Part shown: piece by piece, positions 8,654 through 19,638 of the stretch
Numbering within the stretch: position 1 is the first letter of the stretch
How the letters are laid out: the number at the start of each line of letters is the position of its first letter
Assembly (NCBI RefSeq): GCF_006438845.1
Contig: NZ_RCZJ01000005.1
Span: forward strand, 186,001 to 250,000
Direction: 5' to 3'
From: Variovorax ginsengisoli
GTDB lineage: Bacteria > Pseudomonadota > Gammaproteobacteria > Burkholderiales > Burkholderiaceae_C
DNA length: 64,000 nucleotides
The notes under the pieces: model-generated
Seen by the model: only the letters and a program-made list of their open reading frames with translations
What the model was told of the DNA's origin: nothing
Databases searched by the model: none
Position numbers and translations under genes: made by a program

Positions 8654-9517
8654 ATGGATCAGTTGGCTACTTTCGACATTGAGCAGCTCCGCACCTTCGT
8701 GGCGGTTGCCGAGGCTGGAAGCCTCACGGCGGCGGCATCCCGCGTCTTTCTGTCGCAATCGTCCGTCAGCGAGCAGGTGCGCAAGTTGGAGGAGCGCGCC
8801 GGTCGCTCGCTGTTCACCCGGAGCAAGGCGGGCGTGGCCCTGACCGAAGCCGGCGCGCGCCTGTCGACCCACGCACGTGCCATCCTCGCGCTCAGCGAAG
8901 TCGCCTACCGCGAGATGCGCGATGAACCGCTGCAAGGCGAACTGCGCCTGGGCGTGACCGACTATTTCCGGCCCGCCGAGCTGGCAGGCCTGCTGGCCCG
9001 GCTGGGCGAGCGCTACCCGCAGGTGCGCCTGCATGTGAGCGTCATGAAAAGCGGCGACGTCGAGGCCGGCCACGTGCGCGGCGACTTCGATGTCGGCGTG
9101 GCAATGCGCATTGCCGACACCGCCGCGCTGGCGCGCGGCGCGGTGATGCGCCGCGAAGCCCTGGTCTGGATGGGGGCACGCGGGCTGTCGTGGCCGAAGG
9201 GTGCACCCTTGCGGCTGCTCGTGCTGCCCGACACCTGCGCGCTGCACCAGTTCACCGTGAAGTTGCTGCAGCAGCGGCGCGTGCCGTACGAGGTGGCGCA
9301 CGTGGCCTCTGGCGTGGCCGGGCTGCAGTCGGCGCTCGCCGCCGGCCTGGGCGTGGCCTGCCTCAACGAATCGGCGCTGTGCGACGGCGTGGTGCCGCTG
9401 CGGCAGGCCGGATTGCCGGCGCTGCCGCGCGTGGCCTTCCATGTGCTGCCGGCACGCCGGGGCGAAAGCGATTTCGTGGCGCGAGCGCGCGAACTGCTGG
9501 TGACGCAGTTCGCCTGA
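8654..9517 (+). CDS. LysR family transcriptional regulator
   Basis: A 287-residue LysR-type regulator. The N-terminal winged helix-turn-helix (about residues 8-67) includes FVAVAEAGSLTAAASRVFLSQSSVSEQ (in two halves) and the classical LEERAGRSLFTRS wing. The C-terminal periplasmic-binding-like effector domain follows from about residue 95 (ELRLGVTDYF). It is divergent from the tautomerase gene and ends 3 nt from the convergent amidase stop. Effector unknown. Confidence 0.92.
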   Translation: MDQLATFDIEQLRTFVAVAEAGSLTAAASRVFLSQSSVSEQVRKLEERAGRSLFTRSKAGVALTEAGARLSTHARAILALSEVAYREMRDEPLQGELRLGVTDYFRPAELAGLLARLGERYPQVRLHVSVMKSGDVEAGHVRGDFDVGVAMRIADTAALARGAVMRREALVWMGARGLSWPKGAPLRLLVLPDTCALHQFTVKLLQQRRVPYEVAHVASGVAGLQSALAAGLGVACLNESALCDGVVPLRQAGLPALPRVAFHVLPARRGESDFVARARELLVTQFA

Positions 9518-9520
9518 ACG

Positions 9521-10927
9521 TCAATCCGCTGGCGGCTGCGGCCACGGCCGCTGTGCACCACGGATCTGCTCGAAAGCCCGCGACACCTGCAGCACGCCAA
9601 GGTCGTCGAAGCGCTTTCCGGCGATCTGCAGGCCGATCGGCAGGCCTGCGGTCGAGTAGCCGCAGTTGACCGACGCCGCCGGTTGCTCCGACATGTTGTA
9701 CGGCACGGTAAAGCCGATGTGCTCCAGCGGCCGCAGCGGGTCGTTGGTGGGCGAGGGGTCTTCGGCGCGGGCCGGCATGTTGGGCGATACCGGCGAGATC
9801 ACGTAGTCGAAGGGTGCACACGCCTCGACGGCGGCGACGCGGGTCGCGTGGAACTGGCTGAACGCGCGAAACACATGCTCGCCGTCGAAGGTCGCGGCGC
9901 TTTCGGCCCACTGGCGGATGTAGGGCAGCACCTTGGCGCGCTGCGTGGCCGGCAGGGCGCTGAGGTCGACATACGAACGCATGCGCCACAGGTGGTCCAT
10001 GCCGTCGAGCATGGCCTGCGACATGAAGGGCCGCATCGGCTCGACGATGGCGCCGGCGCGTTCGAAAAGCCGTGCGGCTTGGTTCACCGCGGCGAGGATC
10101 TCGGGGTCGACCGGCAGGCCGCATCCGGCTTCGAGCAGCAGGCCGATGCGCAGGCCGCGCACGTGTTCAGGGCCGACGTCGAACGCCGGCCACTCGATGT
10201 CCTGAGGTGGCAGGTTCATGCTGTCGCGCGCGTCGGGCTTCGACAGCACGGCCATCATCAGAGCCGAATCGCCCACGGTGCGCGTCATGGGGCCGGCGGC
10301 GCGGCCCATGTAGGGCGGATCGATCGGAATGCGGCCCAGGCTCGGCTTGAGCGTGAAGATGCCGCACCAGCTGGCCGGCAGGCGCAGCGAGCCGCCGATG
10401 TCGGTCCCGATGTGCAGCGGACCGTAGCCGGCGGCCGCCGCAGCGCCAGCCCCGGCGCTGGAACCGCCGGGCGTGAGGCTCAGGTCCCACGGGTTGCGCG
10501 CGAGCGTGTGAAAGCTTGAAAGCCCCGACGACAACATGCCGTAGTCGGGCATGGTGGTCTTGCTGATGACGACCAGGCCGGCCTCCTTCAGCCGTGCGGC
10601 GGGCGGTGCGTCGCCTGCGGCAGCGCGCAGCGTGACGGCCGCCGTGCCGGCCGGCAGCGGGTCGCCGGCCGTTGCGATGTTTTCCTTGATGGTGGTGGGC
10701 ACGCCGTCGAGCGGGCTCAACGCCTCACCGCGTCGCCACCGCGCCTCGGAGGCGCCGGCTTGCTCGATCGCTGCTTCAGGACGCAGCAGGTACGTGGCGC
10801 CCAGATGCGACTCCCAACGCGCGACGTGATCGAGCACCGAACGCGTCACCTCGACCGGCGACAGGCTTCCTTCGCGGTACGCATTGCCGAGCTCTGCGGC
10901 GCTGAGGTCGTGCAGCATGTCGCCCAT
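9521..10927 (-). CDS. Amidase (amidase signature family)
   Basis: A 468-residue amidase-signature enzyme (Ser-cisSer-Lys hydrolase). Lys81 (PTTIKEN), the glycine/serine-rich loop TPGGSSAGAGAA (about 152-163) holding the cis-Ser, and the nucleophile Ser180 in GTDIGGSLR form the expected triad. The start ATG at 10927 overlaps the stop of the substrate-binding protein gene by one base (TAATG), so translation is probably coupled. It is the last gene of a minus-strand ABC uptake operon, suggesting it hydrolyses an amide imported by that transporter. The substrate cannot be named. A longer open frame to 11266 is read-through within the upstream gene. Confidence 0.9.
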   Translation of the reverse strand: MGDMLHDLSAAELGNAYREGSLSPVEVTRSVLDHVARWESHLGATYLLRPEAAIEQAGASEARWRRGEALSPLDGVPTTIKENIATAGDPLPAGTAAVTLRAAAGDAPPAARLKEAGLVVISKTTMPDYGMLSSGLSSFHTLARNPWDLSLTPGGSSAGAGAAAAAGYGPLHIGTDIGGSLRLPASWCGIFTLKPSLGRIPIDPPYMGRAAGPMTRTVGDSALMMAVLSKPDARDSMNLPPQDIEWPAFDVGPEHVRGLRIGLLLEAGCGLPVDPEILAAVNQAARLFERAGAIVEPMRPFMSQAMLDGMDHLWRMRSYVDLSALPATQRAKVLPYIRQWAESAATFDGEHVFRAFSQFHATRVAAVEACAPFDYVISPVSPNMPARAEDPSPTNDPLRPLEHIGFTVPYNMSEQPAASVNCGYSTAGLPIGLQIAGKRFDDLGVLQVSRAFEQIRGAQRPWPQPPAD

Positions 10928-12414
10928 TACCAAGACAGTGCAGAAAGGTCGTTGGCGAAGATCGGCAGTTCTTTCCACAGACCTTTCACGTTCTTCTTGG
11001 CGATGGTCGGGAACTGGGGCTGGTAAAGGAAGCCGTTGGCCGCATCGGCCGCAAGCATCTTCTGAGCGTCGCCCAGCAGCTTGGCGCGCTCGGTGGCGTT
11101 GCCGGTCGTCTTGATCTTGTCGAACAGCGCGACGAAAGGCTTCGAGCTGTAGCCCCAGTAGTAGTCCGACTTCGCATAGTTGCCGATGTCGAACGGCTCG
11201 ACGTGCGAAATGATCGACAGGTCGTAGTTCTTGGTGCCGTAGGTGCCGCTGAGCCATTGCGCCCATTCGACGTTCTGCACCTTCACCACGATGCCGATCT
11301 TGGCGAGTTGCGCCACCACCATTTCTCCGCCCTGGCGGGCGTAGGGCGGCGGTGGCAGGGTCATGGTGAGCTCGAGCGGCGTCTTCACGCCTGCTTCGGC
11401 CATCAGCTTCTTGGCTTTCTCGATGTCGAAGGGATTGACGCCCGTGGTATCGACATAGCCGGGCGCTCCGGGCACGTAATGGCTGCCGATCGGCGTGCCA
11501 AACCCATCCGCCGCGCCTTCAATGATCGCCTTGCGGTCGAGCGCTGCGAGGATGGCACGGCGCACGCGCACGTCGTCGAGCGGCTTCTTGGCATTGTTGA
11601 TGGCCAGGATGGTCTTGCCTCGCGAGCCAGCCAGGATGGTCTGGAACTGCGGGTTGGCCTTGAACTGGGCCACGATGCGCGTGGCCGCGCGCGGGAACGC
11701 GTCCACATCTCCTGCAAGCAGCGACGCCGCTTGCGCCGCCGGGTCGGAGATAAAGCGAAAGGTGATCCTGTTGAGCTTGGCCTGCTGCGGGTTTCGAAAT
11801 CCGTCCCACTTGCTCAGCGTGAGGGATGCGCCCTTGTTGTAGCTGTCGAGTTTGTACGGGCCGGTGCCCACGGGCTTGGTCGCGTTCGTGTCTGCACTCT
11901 TGGGCTCCACGATGATCGACGTCGCCTGTCCCAAGACGAACGGGAAGTCGGGATCGATTTCCTTGTTGAGCAGCACCACGGTGTGTTCGTCGATCACCTG
12001 CACGCCGATGTTCGCGAAAGTGCGCTTGTCCTTGTTGACACTCTTCTCGCTGCCCGCGCGTTCGAAGGCGAACTTCACCGTCTGTGCGTTGAAGGGCTCT
12101 CCGTTCTGGAACTTCACGCCTTTGCGCAGGCGGAAGGTGTAGGTCTTCAGGTCTGGCGAGATATCCCAGCTCTCGGCCAGCAGCGGCGTCACGCTGCCGT
12201 CGGCATTGATCTTGGTCAGCGTTTCGTAGATGTTGTAGAGCGTGACCTCACTGATCGACACGGCCGCGGCCACGGTCGGATCGAGCCCGGTCGGTTCCAG
12301 TGTCATGCCGAGCACCATGGCGTCCTTGCGGTTCTGCGCGAACGCGAAGGGCGGCAGGGCCGAGGCCACGGCGGTCGCGGCGGAAGCGGTGAGGACGGTG
12401 CGGCGTTTCAGCAT
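10927..12414 (-). CDS. ABC transporter substrate-binding protein, peptide/nickel (SBP_bac_5) family
   Basis: This 495-residue periplasmic solute-binding protein begins MLKRRTVLTASAATAVA and has a cleavable signal ending near FAFAQ (about residue 27); the RR pair is reminiscent of Tat signals. Family 5 features include LEPTGLDPTVAAA near the start, ESWDISPDLKTYTFRLRKGVKF, and VRRAILAALDRKAI in the second lobe. It recognises the substrate for the DppBCDF-like transporter encoded just upstream and passes it to the permeases. Unusually, the binding protein is distal in the operon, between the second ATPase and the amidase. Ligand unknown, probably a peptide-like or amide compound. Confidence 0.92.
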   Translation of the reverse strand: MLKRRTVLTASAATAVASALPPFAFAQNRKDAMVLGMTLEPTGLDPTVAAAVSISEVTLYNIYETLTKINADGSVTPLLAESWDISPDLKTYTFRLRKGVKFQNGEPFNAQTVKFAFERAGSEKSVNKDKRTFANIGVQVIDEHTVVLLNKEIDPDFPFVLGQATSIIVEPKSADTNATKPVGTGPYKLDSYNKGASLTLSKWDGFRNPQQAKLNRITFRFISDPAAQAASLLAGDVDAFPRAATRIVAQFKANPQFQTILAGSRGKTILAINNAKKPLDDVRVRRAILAALDRKAIIEGAADGFGTPIGSHYVPGAPGYVDTTGVNPFDIEKAKKLMAEAGVKTPLELTMTLPPPPYARQGGEMVVAQLAKIGIVVKVQNVEWAQWLSGTYGTKNYDLSIISHVEPFDIGNYAKSDYYWGYSSKPFVALFDKIKTTGNATERAKLLGDAQKMLAADAANGFLYQPQFPTIAKKNVKGLWKELPIFANDLSALSW

Positions 12415-12462
12415 GTCGAGACTCCAGGCAAGGGCAGAAAAAAGGAAAGACGAAACGTTATA

Positions 12463-13305
12463 TCAAGCATGCAGCGGCTGTGCGGCCGCGGGCGGTTCGG
12501 CGCGCGGCACGGCGGCCAGCAACGCCTGCGTGTACGGGTGCTCGGCGTGCGAGAACAGGCGATGCGGCTCGCCGCGCTCGACCACCACGCCGCGGTGCAA
12601 CACGCATACCTCGTCGCACAGGTGGTTGACCACCGCGAGGTCGTGGCTGATCAGCAGATAGCTGATGCCGAGCTGCTGCTGCAGGTCCTGCATCAGGTTC
12701 AGCACCTGCGCCTGCACCGAGACATCGAGTGCGCTCACCGGCTCGTCGGCCACGATCAGCTTGGGACGCGTGATCAGCGCACGCGCGATGGCGATGCGCT
12801 GGCGCTGACCGCCGGAGAACTCGTGCGGGTACTTGTCGAGGTCGCTGCTGCGCAGGCCCACGGCGGCCAGGGATTCGCCCGCGCGTTCTCGCTGTGCCTT
12901 GCGGCTGGTTTCGGCGAGGGCCTCGAGCGGCTCGGCCACGATGCGCGCCACGGTCTGGCGGGGGTCGAGCGAGCCGTACGGGTCCTGGAAAACCATCTGC
13001 AGGTCGCGCCGCGCCGCGCGCAGTTCGCCGCGCGGCAGTCGGTGCAGGTCGCGGCCCAGAAGTGTCACGCTGCCCGACGTGGGGTGATCGAGCGCCATCA
13101 CCAGCCGCGCGATGGTCGACTTGCCCGAACCCGACTCGCCCACGATGCCGAGGCTGCGCCCGGCCTCGATGCGAAAGCTCACGCCGTTGAGCGCCTTCAC
13201 CTGCGGCGCCGGTGCGAACAGCTTCTCGCGAGGCAGCGCGTAGTGCCGCACGAGGTCGGTCACTTCGAGCAATGGCGCTGTCGTGGTCGGTGCGGATGCC
13301 GTCAT
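12463..13305 (-). CDS. ABC transporter ATP-binding protein, DppF/OppF type
   Basis: A 280-residue ABC ATPase with Walker A GESGSGKST (56-64), Q-loop in VFQDPYGSLDP, signature SGGQRQR (164-170), Walker B IVADEP (184-189) and H-loop ISHDLAVV. The signature-flanking sequence and the C-terminal HPYTQALLAAVP tail are typical of the oligopeptide/dipeptide OppF/DppF class. Its ATG at 13305 overlaps the stop of the DppD-type gene (ATGA). It pairs with that protein to drive the importer. Confidence 0.92.
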   Translation of the reverse strand: MTASAPTTTAPLLEVTDLVRHYALPREKLFAPAPQVKALNGVSFRIEAGRSLGIVGESGSGKSTIARLVMALDHPTSGSVTLLGRDLHRLPRGELRAARRDLQMVFQDPYGSLDPRQTVARIVAEPLEALAETSRKAQRERAGESLAAVGLRSSDLDKYPHEFSGGQRQRIAIARALITRPKLIVADEPVSALDVSVQAQVLNLMQDLQQQLGISYLLISHDLAVVNHLCDEVCVLHRGVVVERGEPHRLFSHAEHPYTQALLAAVPRAEPPAAAQPLHA

Positions 13306-14291
13306 GCCACGCTCCTCGCGCCGGCCATCGCTTCGTCGAGCCGGATGCAACGCACGGCGTGGTCGTGCGGCAGTGCGGTGGCCGGCGGGCGCGTCGAGTG
13401 GCAGGCGTCGATGGTGAGGTGGCAGCGCCCGGCAAAGGGGCACCCGGACGGCAGGTCGACCAATTCGGGCACGCTGCCGCGGATGGTCGCTAGGCGCGTG
13501 CCGCGCGGCGCACCGAGCGCGGGACGTGCCGCGAAAAGGCCTTGCGTGTACGGGTGCGCGCGCTCGGCGAACACCGAAGCGGTCGGGCCGCTTTCCACCA
13601 CGCTGCCGCCGTACATCACCAGCATCTTCGACACGCTCCGTGCGATCACACCGAGGTCGTGCGAGATCAGGATGAGCGCCATGCCGCGCTCGGCCACCAG
13701 GCCTTGTATCAGGTCGAGGATCTGCTTCTGGATCGTCACGTCGAGCGCGGTGGTCGGCTCGTCGGCGATCAGAAGGTCGGGTCCGCAGGCCAGCGCCATC
13801 GCGATGCCGATGCGCTGGCGCTGGCCGCCGGAAAACTGGTGCGGATAGGCGTCGAGCCGCGAAGCCGGGTCTGGGATGCCGACGCGCTCGAGCAGCGCGA
13901 GCACCTCCTTGCGCGCCGCGGCACTGGTGAGTCCGCGGTGCAGCCGCAGCGGCTCCCCGACCTGCCGCGCGATGGTGTGCACCGGGTTGAGCGCCGTCAT
14001 CGGCTCCTGGAAGATCATGCCGATGCGGTTGCCGCGGATGCCGCACATCGCCCGCTCGTCGAGCCCCACGAGCTCGGTGCCGTCGAAGCGGATGCTGCCG
14101 CCGACCTTCGCGCTCGTCGGAAGCAGGCCCATCAGCGACAGCACGGTGATCGACTTGCCGCAGCCCGACTCGCCGACGATGCCCAGTGTCTCGCCACGTT
14201 CGAGCGAGAAGCCGATGCCGCGTACTGCTTCGGCCGGGCCGCGCTGGGTCTGCAGGCCGATGCGAAGGTCGTTGACTTCGAGCAGTGCCAT
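13302..14291 (-). CDS. ABC transporter ATP-binding protein, DppD/OppD type
   Basis: A 329-residue ABC ATPase with Walker A GESGCGKSI (about 40-48), signature SGGQRQR, Walker B LIADEPTTALD and a C-terminal oligopeptide-transporter extension. The extension contains cysteine-containing PSGCPFAGRC and a later CHSTRPPA, the motif that binds an iron-sulfur cluster in some DppD/OppD proteins. It is encoded between the permease and the DppF-type gene, overlapping the latter by 4 nt. The start at 14291 sits 1 nt from the permease stop at 14293. Confidence 0.92.
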   Translation of the reverse strand: MALLEVNDLRIGLQTQRGPAEAVRGIGFSLERGETLGIVGESGCGKSITVLSLMGLLPTSAKVGGSIRFDGTELVGLDERAMCGIRGNRIGMIFQEPMTALNPVHTIARQVGEPLRLHRGLTSAAARKEVLALLERVGIPDPASRLDAYPHQFSGGQRQRIGIAMALACGPDLLIADEPTTALDVTIQKQILDLIQGLVAERGMALILISHDLGVIARSVSKMLVMYGGSVVESGPTASVFAERAHPYTQGLFAARPALGAPRGTRLATIRGSVPELVDLPSGCPFAGRCHLTIDACHSTRPPATALPHDHAVRCIRLDEAMAGARSVA

Positions 14292-14292
14292 G

Positions 14293-15167
14293 TCAGCGGG
14301 CCCTTGCCAAACGAGGGTCGAGCAGGTCGCGCAGACCGTCGCCCAGGAGATTGAGACCGAGCACCGCCAGCGCGATCGCCATGCCAGGGAAAACGGCCAG
14401 CAGCGGTGCCTGGAACATGAGGGTCTGTGCCTCGCTCAGCATGCGGCCCCATGACGGTTGTGGTGGCTGCGTGCCGAGGCCCAGATAGGAAAGCGCGGCC
14501 TCGGCCAGGATAGCGATGGCGAAGCGAATCGTGATCTGCACGATCAGCACTGCCGAGATGTTTGGCAGCACATGCTGCATCGTGATGGCGAAGCCGCCCT
14601 TGCCGCAGGCGCGAGCGGCGGCGATGTATTCACGCGACCAGACGGCATTGGCCGATGCGCGCGTGATGCGCGCGAAGGTCGGAATGTTGTAGATGCCGAT
14701 CGCGACGATGGCGTTGACGATGCCTGCACCGAACACCGCCGTCATCATGATCGCCGACAGGATGGCGGGAAAGGCCAGCGAGAAGTCGCTGAACCGCATG
14801 ATGGCTTCTTCGACCCATCCGCGGCGCGCCGCCGCGAGGAGCCCGAGCGCCGTGCCCACCGTGAGGCCGATGCCTACCGCGATCACGCCGACCAGGATCG
14901 ACGCGCGCGCACCGACCAGGAGCAGCGACGCGACATCGCGGCCGAACGGATCGGTGCCGAGCCAGTGCGCGCCGCTGGGCTTCTGCAGCTTGCTCGCCAT
15001 GTCCATCTCGTAGGGTGACCAGGGCGTCCACACCAGCGACACCGCCGCGGCGAGCAGCAGCAGCAGCGTGAGCACCGCGCCGATGACGAAGCTGCGGTGA
15101 TGCAGCGCTCGGCGCCAGAAGCCAGGCACCTTCAAGGCGGCAGCGCTGGGCGCGGCGATGGAAGCGC

Positions 15168-15171
<4 letters not shown>
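14293..15171 (-). CDS. ABC transporter permease, DppC/OppC type
   Basis: A 292-residue inner-membrane permease with about six hydrophobic helices. It has the N-terminal OppC-like domain (RRALHHRSFVIGAVLTLLLLL), the HWLGTDPFGRDVASLL segment diagnostic of DppC/OppC, and the EAA loop EYIAAARACGKGG that contacts the ATPases. The start at 15171 overlaps the DppB-type stop by 4 nt. It forms the membrane channel with the 15168-16118 protein. Confidence 0.92.
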
Positions 15172-16486
<1,315 letters not shown>

Positions 16487-16498
16487 AACGCTGGCCGG

Positions 16499-16948
16499 TT
16501 AACTGCCGGCGTCGGTCTTCGCCGCCTTCACCTTTTTCTTTGCCGTCCCTGTGCCAGGACCGGCAGCCGTGAAGAAGTCCGAGTCCTTGCGGCCTTTCTT
16601 CTTTTGGCTTTTCGGGGGTAACTGTTCTGGCGTTGCTGCCGCGGTCGTTGGCCTGGGGATGTGCACCAGGCCCGACTGCCTGCCGTGTGCTCGTTCGCTG
16701 CGCATCCGTTCATGCTCCATGCGTTGCGCGTCGGCCTGCACTTGGCGTGTGTGGCTGTCGGCATCGCGCACCTGAGCCGCGCTGGGCGCGTCGTTGGCCG
16801 TCACCGCCTTGCCACCCGGGCAGGGCTGGTCGGTGTACGTGTTGCCGCAGCGCCAGGCGGCGGGGGGACTTTGCGCCATGGCGCTCAAGCCGATGCAGGC
16901 CGCGAAGCAGCTGATGCCAAGATGGACGCGCGATATTCTGAATCTCAT
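16499..16948 (-). CDS. Exported DUF4124-like protein
   Basis: A 149-residue protein with an N-terminal signal sequence ending near GLSAMAQ (about residue 26). A short WRCGNTYTDQPCPGGK block follows, resembling the core of DUF4124 domains (K/R-C-x-Y-TD-x-PC). The C-terminal half is charged and low-complexity, ending in Lys-rich KSQKKKGRKDSD and AKKKVKAAKT stretches. Function is unknown, probably periplasmic. It lies 37 nt downstream of pth on the same strand. Confidence 0.7.
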   Translation of the reverse strand: MRFRISRVHLGISCFAACIGLSAMAQSPPAAWRCGNTYTDQPCPGGKAVTANDAPSAAQVRDADSHTRQVQADAQRMEHERMRSERAHGRQSGLVHIPRPTTAAATPEQLPPKSQKKKGRKDSDFFTAAGPGTGTAKKKVKAAKTDAGS

Positions 16949-16985
16949 TTTTCTCTCCCTTTTCTCACTGACAGTGGCGCCGTGC

Positions 16986-17621
16986 TCAGGGCGCGGCGGG
17001 CTCGCCGGACCCCTCGCCCCCTTCCCGCCGTGGCGGCTTCGGTCGAGGCGGTTTGCTGGTGTGGATCAGCAGCGTGGCCTTCTCCATCTCGCCGGCCAGC
17101 AGCGCAGGCACGGCATGCAGGGTGCGGACGATGGCGTCGTCGATCGCCTCGCGCTGTTCCTTCAGCGGCTTCTTGAGCACCCAGTTCACCACTTCGGCTT
17201 TCACGCCGGGATGGCCGATGCCGATGCGCAGCCTCCAGTAGTCGCCGGTGCCGAGTTGCGCATGAATGTCGCGCAGCCCGTTGTGCCCGGCGTGGCTGCC
17301 GCCGAACTTGAGCTTGACCTGGCCTGGCACGACGTCGAGTTCGTCATGCACCACCAGGATTTCCCGCGGCTCGATCTTGAAGAAGCGCGCCAGCGCTGCC
17401 ACCGACTTCCCGGAGAGATTCATGAAGGTCTGTGGCTGCAGCAGCCAGACTGGGCGGCCATCAACCGTGGCGCGTGCCGCCAAGCCGTGATAGCCGCGAT
17501 CCGGTGCGAGCGTTACCTTGAGGTCGCGCGCCAGCGCATCGGTCCACCAGAACCCCGCGTTGTGCCGCGTGGCTTCGTATTCCGGGCCCGGATTGCCCAG
17601 GCCGACGAACAACTTGATCAT
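16986..17621 (-). CDS. pth: Peptidyl-tRNA hydrolase
   Basis: This 211-residue enzyme releases tRNA from peptidyl-tRNAs that drop off ribosomes. The catalytic His20 (TRHNAGF), substrate-binding Asn68 (TFMNLSG), Asp93 (VHDELD) and Asn114 (AGHNGLRDI) are all present. A proline/arginine/glycine-rich tail after about residue 190 extends it beyond the ~195-residue norm. It follows rplY downstream on the minus strand, the usual prs-rplY-pth order, with a strong terminator between rplY and pth. Confidence 0.97.
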   Translation of the reverse strand: MIKLFVGLGNPGPEYEATRHNAGFWWTDALARDLKVTLAPDRGYHGLAARATVDGRPVWLLQPQTFMNLSGKSVAALARFFKIEPREILVVHDELDVVPGQVKLKFGGSHAGHNGLRDIHAQLGTGDYWRLRIGIGHPGVKAEVVNWVLKKPLKEQREAIDDAIVRTLHAVPALLAGEMEKATLLIHTSKPPRPKPPRREGGEGSGEPAAP

Positions 17622-17641
17622 GGCGGGATTATCGTGGCGCG

Positions 17642-17674
17642 GAAAAAGAAACGGCCCGCACGAGGCGGGCCGTT
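17642..17674 (-). terminator. Rho-independent terminator after rplY
   Basis: Read on the minus strand, AACGGCCCGC pairs perfectly with GCGGGCCGTT around a 5-nt loop (17650-17674), followed by a T-rich run TTTCTTTTT. It sits between the rplY stop (17699) and the pth start (17621), so pth is probably partly transcribed from its own promoter or by read-through. Confidence 0.85.
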
Positions 17675-17698
17675 GTCTGCAAGCGCAAAGAAAGTGGA

Positions 17699-18391
17699 TT
17701 ACTTCTTGGCGGCAGGCGTCTTGGCAGCGGGGGTTTTCGCGGCGGGCGTCTTGGCCGCAGCCTTGCCACCCTTGCCGGTCGGTGCGGGCGCGGCAGCTTC
17801 AGCGCCTTCGACCGGCACATCGACTTCCTCGGCGGCCGGGGCGGTGGCCGAAGCCAGCACCACGTTCTGCTTGCCGTGGCTGACCCAGCGAACACCGCGC
17901 GGCAGCTTGATGTCCTTGAGCGTGACGGTGCCGTTCTTCTTCAAGCCCGACAGGTCGATCTCGATGAACTCCGGCAGTTCGGCCGGCAGGCAATTCACTT
18001 CGAGTTCGGTGGTCACATGGTTGACCAGGTTCAGCTCGATCTTGACGGCTTCGGACTCTTCCTCGCCCTTGAAGTGCAACGGCACCTTCATGGTCATGCG
18101 GGTCTTTGCGTCGACGCGCTGGAAGTCGATGTGCTGCACCAGCGGGCGGAACGGGTGGTATTGCACGTCGCGCAACAGCACCTTGCTCACCGCACCGTCG
18201 AGTTCCATCTCGAGGATGGACGCGTGGAAGGCTTCCTTCTTCAGGGCGTGCCACAGCGCGTTGTGATCGATCTCGATCAGCTGGGGCGTGGCTTCACCAC
18301 CGTAGACGATGCCGGGGGTCTTGCCCGAAACGCGGAGACGGCGGCTCGCACCCGTGCCCTGCTTGGCGCGCTCAAAAGCGACGAATTTCAT
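17699..18391 (-). CDS. rplY: 50S ribosomal protein L25/general stress protein Ctc
   Basis: This 230-residue, long CTC-type L25 binds 5S rRNA. The N-terminal L25 domain ([20 protein letters not shown], through about residue 95) is followed by the TL5/CTC C-terminal beta domain ([15 protein letters not shown]). The end is a low-complexity tail rich in Ala, Lys and Pro with three consecutive KTPAA units. The ATG at 18391 has a clear AAGGAG site upstream; a longer frame to 18424 is not needed. The repeat tail may vary in length between strains by slippage. Confidence 0.95.
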   Translation of the reverse strand: MKFVAFERAKQGTGASRRLRVSGKTPGIVYGGEATPQLIEIDHNALWHALKKEAFHASILEMELDGAVSKVLLRDVQYHPFRPLVQHIDFQRVDAKTRMTMKVPLHFKGEEESEAVKIELNLVNHVTTELEVNCLPAELPEFIEIDLSGLKKNGTVTLKDIKLPRGVRWVSHGKQNVVLASATAPAAEEVDVPVEGAEAAAPAPTGKGGKAAAKTPAAKTPAAKTPAAKK

Positions 18392-18467
18392 AGTTAACTC
18401 CTTGGAGCGAAGGCAGATTGCCATTTCGCTTCTTGAGCGCCGACCGCGACCAGTGCGGCGCCGGTTT

Positions 18468-18508
18468 CAAAATGGCCTCTCATGCGCCGTCAGGCGCGAA
18501 GAGGCCGG
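18468..18508 (-). terminator. Hairpin after prs (probable terminator)
   Basis: GGCCTCT/AGAGGCC arms (18474-18480 and 18500-18506) enclose an inner GCGCC-TGAC-GGCGC stem. On the minus strand it is followed by ATTTTG. It lies 10 nt after the prs stop, and a poly-T (GGCTTTTTG) on the other side could make it bidirectional. rplY would then start from its own promoter between this hairpin and 18391. Confidence 0.6.
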
Positions 18509-18516
18509 CTTTTTGC

Positions 18517-19491
18517 TCAGAACAGGTTGTCCTGGTCCGAGAACAAACTCATCACCGACTCGCCCTTGGCGATGCGCTGGATCGTTTCGGCGATCAGCGG
18601 TGCCACGGAAAGCTGGCGAATCTTTCCGCAGCCGAGTGCGCTGTCGGAAAGGGGAATGGTGTTGGTCACGACGACTTCGTCGAGCGCTGCGCCCTGCGAG
18701 ATGCGTTCGATGGCCGGACCCGAGAAGATCGGGTGTGTGCAGTAGGCGTAGACCTTCTTGGCGCCGCGTTCCTTCAGGACCTCGGCGGCTTTGACCAGCG
18801 TGCCGGCGGTGTCGATCATGTCGTCCATGATCACGCAGTTGCGGCCGTCGATCTCGCCGATGACGTTCATCACTTCGCTCACGTTCGCCTTGGGGCGGCG
18901 CTTGTCGATGATGGCCAGGTCGGTGCCGAGCTGTTTGGCGAGCGCACGCGCGCGAACCACGCCGCCGACGTCGGGCGACACCACGATCAGGTCTTCATAG
19001 TTCTTGGCGCGCAGGTCGCCCAGCAGCACCGGCGACGCGTAGATGTTGTCGACCGGGATGTCGAAGAAGCCCTGGATCTGGTCGGCGTGCAGGTCCATCG
19101 TCAGGACGCGCGAAACGCCCACGGTCTGCAGCAGGTTGGCCACCACCTTGGCCGAGATCGGCACGCGGCTCGAGCGCGGGCGGCGGTCCTGACGGGCGTA
19201 ACCGTAATAGGGGATGACGGCACTGATGCGCTCGGCCGATGCACGCTTGAGCGCGTCGACCATGATGAGCAGTTCCATCAGGTTCTCGTTGGTCGGTGCG
19301 CAGGTCGACTGCACGACGAACACGTCGCGGGCACGGACGTTTTGATTGATCTCGACGGTGACTTCGCCGTCAGAAAAGCGGCCAACTCGCGCGGCACCGA
19401 GTTCGGTGCCGAGATGCTGTGCGATCTCCGCAGCCAGACCCGGATTGGCATTGCCGGTGAAAACCATGAAGTCAGGGTGTTGAGCCTGCAT
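18517..19491 (-). CDS. prs: Ribose-phosphate pyrophosphokinase
   Basis: This 324-residue enzyme makes PRPP from ribose 5-phosphate and ATP for nucleotide, His, Trp and NAD synthesis. Visible motifs are [10 protein letters not shown] near the N-terminus, [11 protein letters not shown], the ATP-binding loop [10 protein letters not shown], the catalytic flexible loop, [13 protein letters not shown], and the PRPP loop [12 protein letters not shown]. The ATG at 19491 (MQAQHPDFM) matches usual family starts; a TTG at 19506 would add five residues. Upstream on the same strand are tRNA-Gln and ispE. Confidence 0.97.
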   Translation of the reverse strand: MQAQHPDFMVFTGNANPGLAAEIAQHLGTELGAARVGRFSDGEVTVEINQNVRARDVFVVQSTCAPTNENLMELLIMVDALKRASAERISAVIPYYGYARQDRRPRSSRVPISAKVVANLLQTVGVSRVLTMDLHADQIQGFFDIPVDNIYASPVLLGDLRAKNYEDLIVVSPDVGGVVRARALAKQLGTDLAIIDKRRPKANVSEVMNVIGEIDGRNCVIMDDMIDTAGTLVKAAEVLKERGAKKVYAYCTHPIFSGPAIERISQGAALDEVVVTNTIPLSDSALGCGKIRQLSVAPLIAETIQRIAKGESVMSLFSDQDNLF

Positions 19492-19608
19492 GAGCGCGTC
19501 CAGCAATGCAAATGGCTCTTCAGGGAGCCGCCAGTGTGTTCTCGTGGTCTCTGCAACCGGGCGGCTGCAAATCTCTTTGACCCGCGGCGCGATGCCGCGA
19601 ATTTTTCG

Positions 19609-19630
19609 CTCACGGACTACAGTCCGTGAG
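19609..19630 (-). terminator. Stem-loop between tRNA-Gln and prs
   Basis: A perfect 9-bp stem CTCACGGAC/GTCCGTGAG with a 4-nt loop lies 8 nt past the 3' end of the tRNA-Gln gene. No U-tract follows on the minus strand, so it may be a processing or attenuating hairpin rather than a full terminator. Confidence 0.5.
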
Positions 19631-19638
19631 TCGTGTTT

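Noticed and set aside
11203-13848. 881-codon open frame on the plus strand across the ABC genes
   Set aside because: It is antisense to three well-supported ABC transporter genes and has no recognisable domain; high GC favours such long shadow frames.
17699-17760. Tandem KTPAA repeat in rplY considered as an independent repeat element
   Set aside because: It is simply the low-complexity tail of the L25 protein, common in this family.
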